A model generated the notes under the pieces. The model searched no databases, had not been told where the DNA came from, and saw only the letters and a program-made list of their open reading frames with translations. This document shows, piece after piece, positions 59,953-64,000 of a DNA stretch of 64,000 bases (the first letter of the stretch is position 1; the number at the start of each line of letters is the position of its first letter). This DNA comes from Rotaria macrura. Taxonomy: Eukaryota; Rotifera; Eurotatoria; Philodinida; Philodinidae. Location: contig OENT01000690.1 of the NCBI GenBank assembly GCA_900239685.1, forward strand, positions 21,384-85,383, written 5' to 3'. Both the position numbers and the translations under genes were made by a program.

Positions 59953-62900
59953 GATCGATAAAGTTAAAATTGGCAGTGCGCTGTCAGTAAGCATATTGAG
60001 GACAGTCAGCTCTGTTTTTTTGGGTGAAGTTAATTGTATCGGCTGAGAGCTTACTCGATCTTGACCTAATTGGAAGTACTTCAGGTACAAGTGAATCATC
60101 AAAGTCATAAATATGTACTTGCGTCACTTTTTATCATGTAATGTTGGACTAATGTTCAACTTGTAGTTATTCTAAAGATCTAAATGATTGATGATTTGAT
60201 GAGCGAATCAAGATTGGTTGGAAGTGTTAGGCTTGGAATTCTCATTAGAATCAATGAAATTTGCGTCGATCGAAGCAAAAATCTAGCATTAGTATGTAGC
60301 AGATATTTTAAGAGATTCGTGTCAAAGATAATGAACAGTCTTCTCACAATTTGTAGTGCTCAGCTTGTACCACAAGAGGGAAAAGAATAAGTATTGTGCT
60401 TCCACTGTAGTACGAAGAGTTATGTATGGTGAGCTGAAGCAGTTGGTTGCCTCATACATCTTTACAGTTTATTTGAATCAGAAGTTGGTATATGTCACAA
60501 AAAGATAAGCTGAGATAATGATACCGATTATTTCTGTCTTTTATAGTGTTTTAGTTGTAAGATAATCGAAAATCTGGTTGCTGTGTAAATGCTTCGTAGA
60601 AATTTTGCCTTTGCCGAATCGTGCTGAAATTTAACTTCAACATTCTCATTTTAAAACCGACATAAATAATGCTCCGAATAAGACTATACCATGGTATAAA
60701 TTATGCTTACCTTTATCCATTGATTTCTGAGAAACTAGAATAAATTCAAAACTTTTTTTTTTCACAAAACATAATATTTCATATTCGTACCTCAATAAAT
60801 AATGGATAAAATTATCTATTTCACTTCAGTTTCTAACGGTCTCTATTAGGAACCAGGAGAGGCTATTTGAAAAGTCAGTTGACAGTGGAATAAATAAGAA
60901 TGATGATATCGACTATAAAATCAGGGGAAAATTTTTCCAAAACATAATAACATCAGATGAAGATACATATTCTCGATACAGAAGTAATTTAATATTTCAT
61001 ACATTCACATAATGTTCGATAAATAATTCTGGTCAGAATTTTCGAATGACTAAATACCTATGCGCGATGTTTTTAACCAAGCATCTCATGTTAAATTTTG
61101 ACAGCTAATCGATCTTGAGGTTGTTTTATCCATTGGAAATAAAATCAGCATGAAAGATAAGTACTTTTCAAGCAGTTTCTATAGATAGATTCACTATCGC
61201 GTGAGAGTATACAGTGATTAAGATTAGGTTCTTTGTCCTGTTAAACTGCAAGGAACTTTAGAAACCATTGAAAGCTGTCAGGATACAATTATTTTAGAAG
61301 GGAAAAATAATTGTATAAGACCATTAATGCAATCAAGATTCACTACTAATAGAAATACTCTATTTAATCGCCTTGCTTTATCAGAAATCATTACGTATTG
61401 TACCTGACTCTTAGAAACTAATAAGAGATGATAACCAGGAGCGCAATATGAATAGAATAAATAATGAAATACAAATCCATTAACAACCTTTATATCAGCT
61501 ACCCTATTTGTTCAAATCTAAGTAGTGAATTTTATCTCTTGCTGATTCAATACGTGGGAAGCATGAAATCGTACAGCGACTTCTGAAGGTTTACTTAGAA
61601 GAAAATAAAAATTAAAGTTGTCTTTGATCAACTATAAGATATTTTTCTCTCATTTATCTAAATTGTTTGTAGTTTAATGGTTTATTCTGGTTGATAATGA
61701 AAGAGCAACCCTTCAAGTACACATATCATGTTAGTACTTCAGTCTTTGTTTATTAAACATCGCGAATCTTTAGTGGTTTTTGCAGGGTTATGCTCTGATG
61801 ATGAATCTTCATGAAGAGAGAATAAAAGAACCTCTAATTTTTCTATTGCAATTCCTTAGTCATGAATTGGAAGAGCCAATTTTCTGTAATAGGAAGTTTT
61901 AATCGTAGCCAGTGGAGCAAAACAGACTCAGCAGATTTTTAATATTATGCGAGTAAAAGATTAAAGGAACTTCAGGATCTGATCAGGGATTCAGCTTTAA
62001 TACAATAGTGGCAATATGTTCGCATGCTATATTTGAATTCCGAGAAAAACTACAAGTAGCATCAAAAGCAGTGTTTATAAGGAGTTAATCCCAATAATAT
62101 TGAAGTAAAACCCTACTTCTGTTATTAGTCTATACATCCTTTTGATTTTCTCCGTGTTGGTTATAATTAGAAGTTTCTTATTCATCGATTAACTGCTAAC
62201 CGATTGGTATGTAATTGGAGCAAACATCTAAATTTTAATTCAAATCGATTGCTTCGACTAAGTTAGAGGACAGAATTGTGTTTGAAGAAATGGATGACTA
62301 GACTCTGTTGTGCACTGTGTATACCATTTTCTTATCGAACCGTGTTTAAATTGACTCAAATTGAACGGAAGACATGAAAAATACTACTTACTGTTTAGCG
62401 AAACTGCTACTTTCATATGAGCATCTAAAATTGAATCCCCTGATATGGTTTCTCGTCTGAAAAATAAACAATGTGTTGATAATTTAATGCCAATTTTCCT
62501 TGCCGTTCTGAGAATATGAGGTAATTATCACGGTGTACAGTCTTTGAGCTTTGACAACGCTTCATATTACGGACAGCATTCAAAAAGGTCTCATATAAAG
62601 TACTCCTGATGGAGAGGGATTGATATGAGACTCTGAATCTATCAAATAAAATGTCTTCGTTTGAACGGACTGTGTAGATAAAGATAACATTAAAAGATGC
62701 ATGAGTGCTCGTACCGGTACGAGCACATGGACAAAAGTTGATGACTGAGAAATTCTTGGATTGTATCAAAGGCTAAGTATTACGACAATATCTATGATCA
62801 AGTCGATGGATTACATCAGAATATAATTGGTATTGAGGTTGAAAATGAAAATCAAGAAGGTTTACCAAACATTTTCTAGTCTTATACTTTGAATCAGAAG

Positions 62901-63911
62901 AAAATAGATAAGTGCACTATTTCGTTTTCATTGTAGAATATAAGTCAACTCTATTCTAAGAGATTTCATAGCACAGATTAAGAATGATTTTTACTGAGAA
63001 CATGACCGATTCAAAACAACAGATGAATACATAGACATCACTTATTTGACTTGTACAGTATTTCGTCCTTTTGAAGCCTTAACTTTCACACAAAGTCGAA
63101 TTGAAATAATTCAAGAGAAACCTGAATTTTTTTTTAAGGATTCTAGTGAAATGGTAGAAAAACTAATACGAGTGTATAACTATCTGATGCTGGCAGTATG
63201 TTAAGCCGTATTATAAAGTATATATTACCAATACTTATTCCTATTATTTACAGTGAAATAGAAAATAATCAACTAATAATGCCGATTTTTGAATTACGCA
63301 GAGCTGAGTAAACTTGCTGTGTTACCTGTATATGCACTGTCATATCATGGCCAGCGTGAAGCTCGACAAAACTGCTTCGTAGCTCTACTTCAACTAAAAT
63401 TTTATCTTATCATTACCTATTGAGTATAATCGTTTATTCTTTTCACCACGACAGCAATTTATTGCGATGTTATCTTTTTAGTACCGTTATTACGATCGTA
63501 AAATCAATACAAAGCATGCGATTACTGAGAATGCACTATTTTTTCGATCATGACTGAAGGTAGATTTCGTCATTGTGACATTACGAACAGATTTTTCAAT
63601 AAAATAATTCAGTCTTGGAAATTGGCGAAAATTCCCTCGTAAAATATATGCATAGACTCTTCATTGTAAATTAAACACCATTTCCATTTGTTACAACTAA
63701 GTTGAGCAATTCATCAAAGATGTGTGTATTTGAAATCGAGGCTTTTCTTTTTGAGTGGTTTTGAACTTGAACAGCGATCATGGCATACAAAGAGAGATTC
63801 GTTCACAGAAATTCAACTAATCAACATCATTGAAGTACCGACTCTGATCAATGAGAATTCTATGCCTTTGAAATGTAGGCGTCGATGAATACGTAGCTTC
63901 AGCCGTCAGAG
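59953..63911. other. gene-free stretch upstream of the megasynthase
   Basis: No supported gene over about 4 kb. A minus-strand open frame at 62425-62769 contains SYQSLSIRSTLYETFLNAV and NYLIFSERQ, loosely like condensation-domain sequence, and is bordered by splice-like sites. I could not connect it to the megasynthase. The missing N-terminal half of the first condensation domain was not found here by looking for an HHxxxDG motif. Confidence 0.45.
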
Positions 63912-64000
63912 TACACTGTAAAAAATACGCGCAGAATAATAAACCCTTCAAAAGGGTTGATGAATTTCATAAACCCTTTCATATACCCTTTGAGTTCATA
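63912..64000. mobile_element. second copy of the foldback MITE, cut by window end
   Basis: It starts TACACTGTAAAAAATACGCG then CAGAATAATAAACCC, matching the arm of the element at 59838-59952 (CACTGTAAAA, AGAATAATAAACC). The other arm would lie beyond the window. Confidence 0.6.

Noticed and set aside
62425-62769. Frame with weak condensation-domain resemblance upstream of the megasynthase
   Set aside because: No HHxxxDG motif and no in-frame connection could be shown; kept only as a note in the gene-free stretch.

Overview
The window looks like nuclear DNA of a bdelloid rotifer, perhaps a Rotaria-like species because introns and gaps are long. This is an inference from content. The DNA is AT-rich, genes carry many GT-AG introns of about 50-60 nt plus a few of 1-5 kb, and the gene mix (ADP-ribosyltransferase with leucine-rich repeats, an intron-bearing nonribosomal peptide synthetase, many short inverted-repeat elements) is typical of bdelloids. 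No rRNA, tRNA or CRISPR array was recognised.

Layout. Bases 1-2180 hold no gene, only part of a dispersed repeat. At 2181-3631 (-) is an ADP-ribosyltransferase-like plus leucine-rich-repeat gene whose catalytic ExE motif reads DHF. At 8474-9901 (-) is a three-exon C2-domain protein of 412 residues. Bases 9902-21418 are mostly non-coding but hold three inverted-repeat elements, one an 804-bp Ginger-like DNA transposon remnant with a broken transposase tail. Bases 21419-42914 (+) are one full-length ABCA-type ABC transporter gene in 32 exons (about 2,300 residues), with large introns carrying more elements and a possible nested ORF. Its second nucleotide-binding domain contains an apparent one-base frameshift in an A-run.

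From 59763 down to 44043 (-) I could join 14 exons, all in frame, into one 3,462-residue megasynthase: half-condensation, adenylation, carrier, condensation, degenerate condensation, adenylation, carrier, a membrane-spanning hexapeptide-repeat region like the terminal domain of poly-amino-acid synthetases, and a spermidine-synthase-like tail. The two adenylation cores are almost identical in DNA over about 1.5 kb of exon, but one intron inside the copied region differs completely between them. A long-TIR transposon sits 22 bp from a splice site in the largest intron. The ABCA gene and the megasynthase converge, with 1.1 kb between their stops. Bases 59953-64000 contain no gene I can support, only the start of a second copy of a small inverted-repeat element.

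The megasynthase is the most interesting object. Multimodular NRPS genes are rare in animals, and horizontally acquired NRPS genes are known in bdelloids. This one would assemble amino acids on two carrier domains and appears membrane-anchored. The ABCA transporter next to it is probably an ordinary lipid transporter; nothing in the sequence links it to the product.
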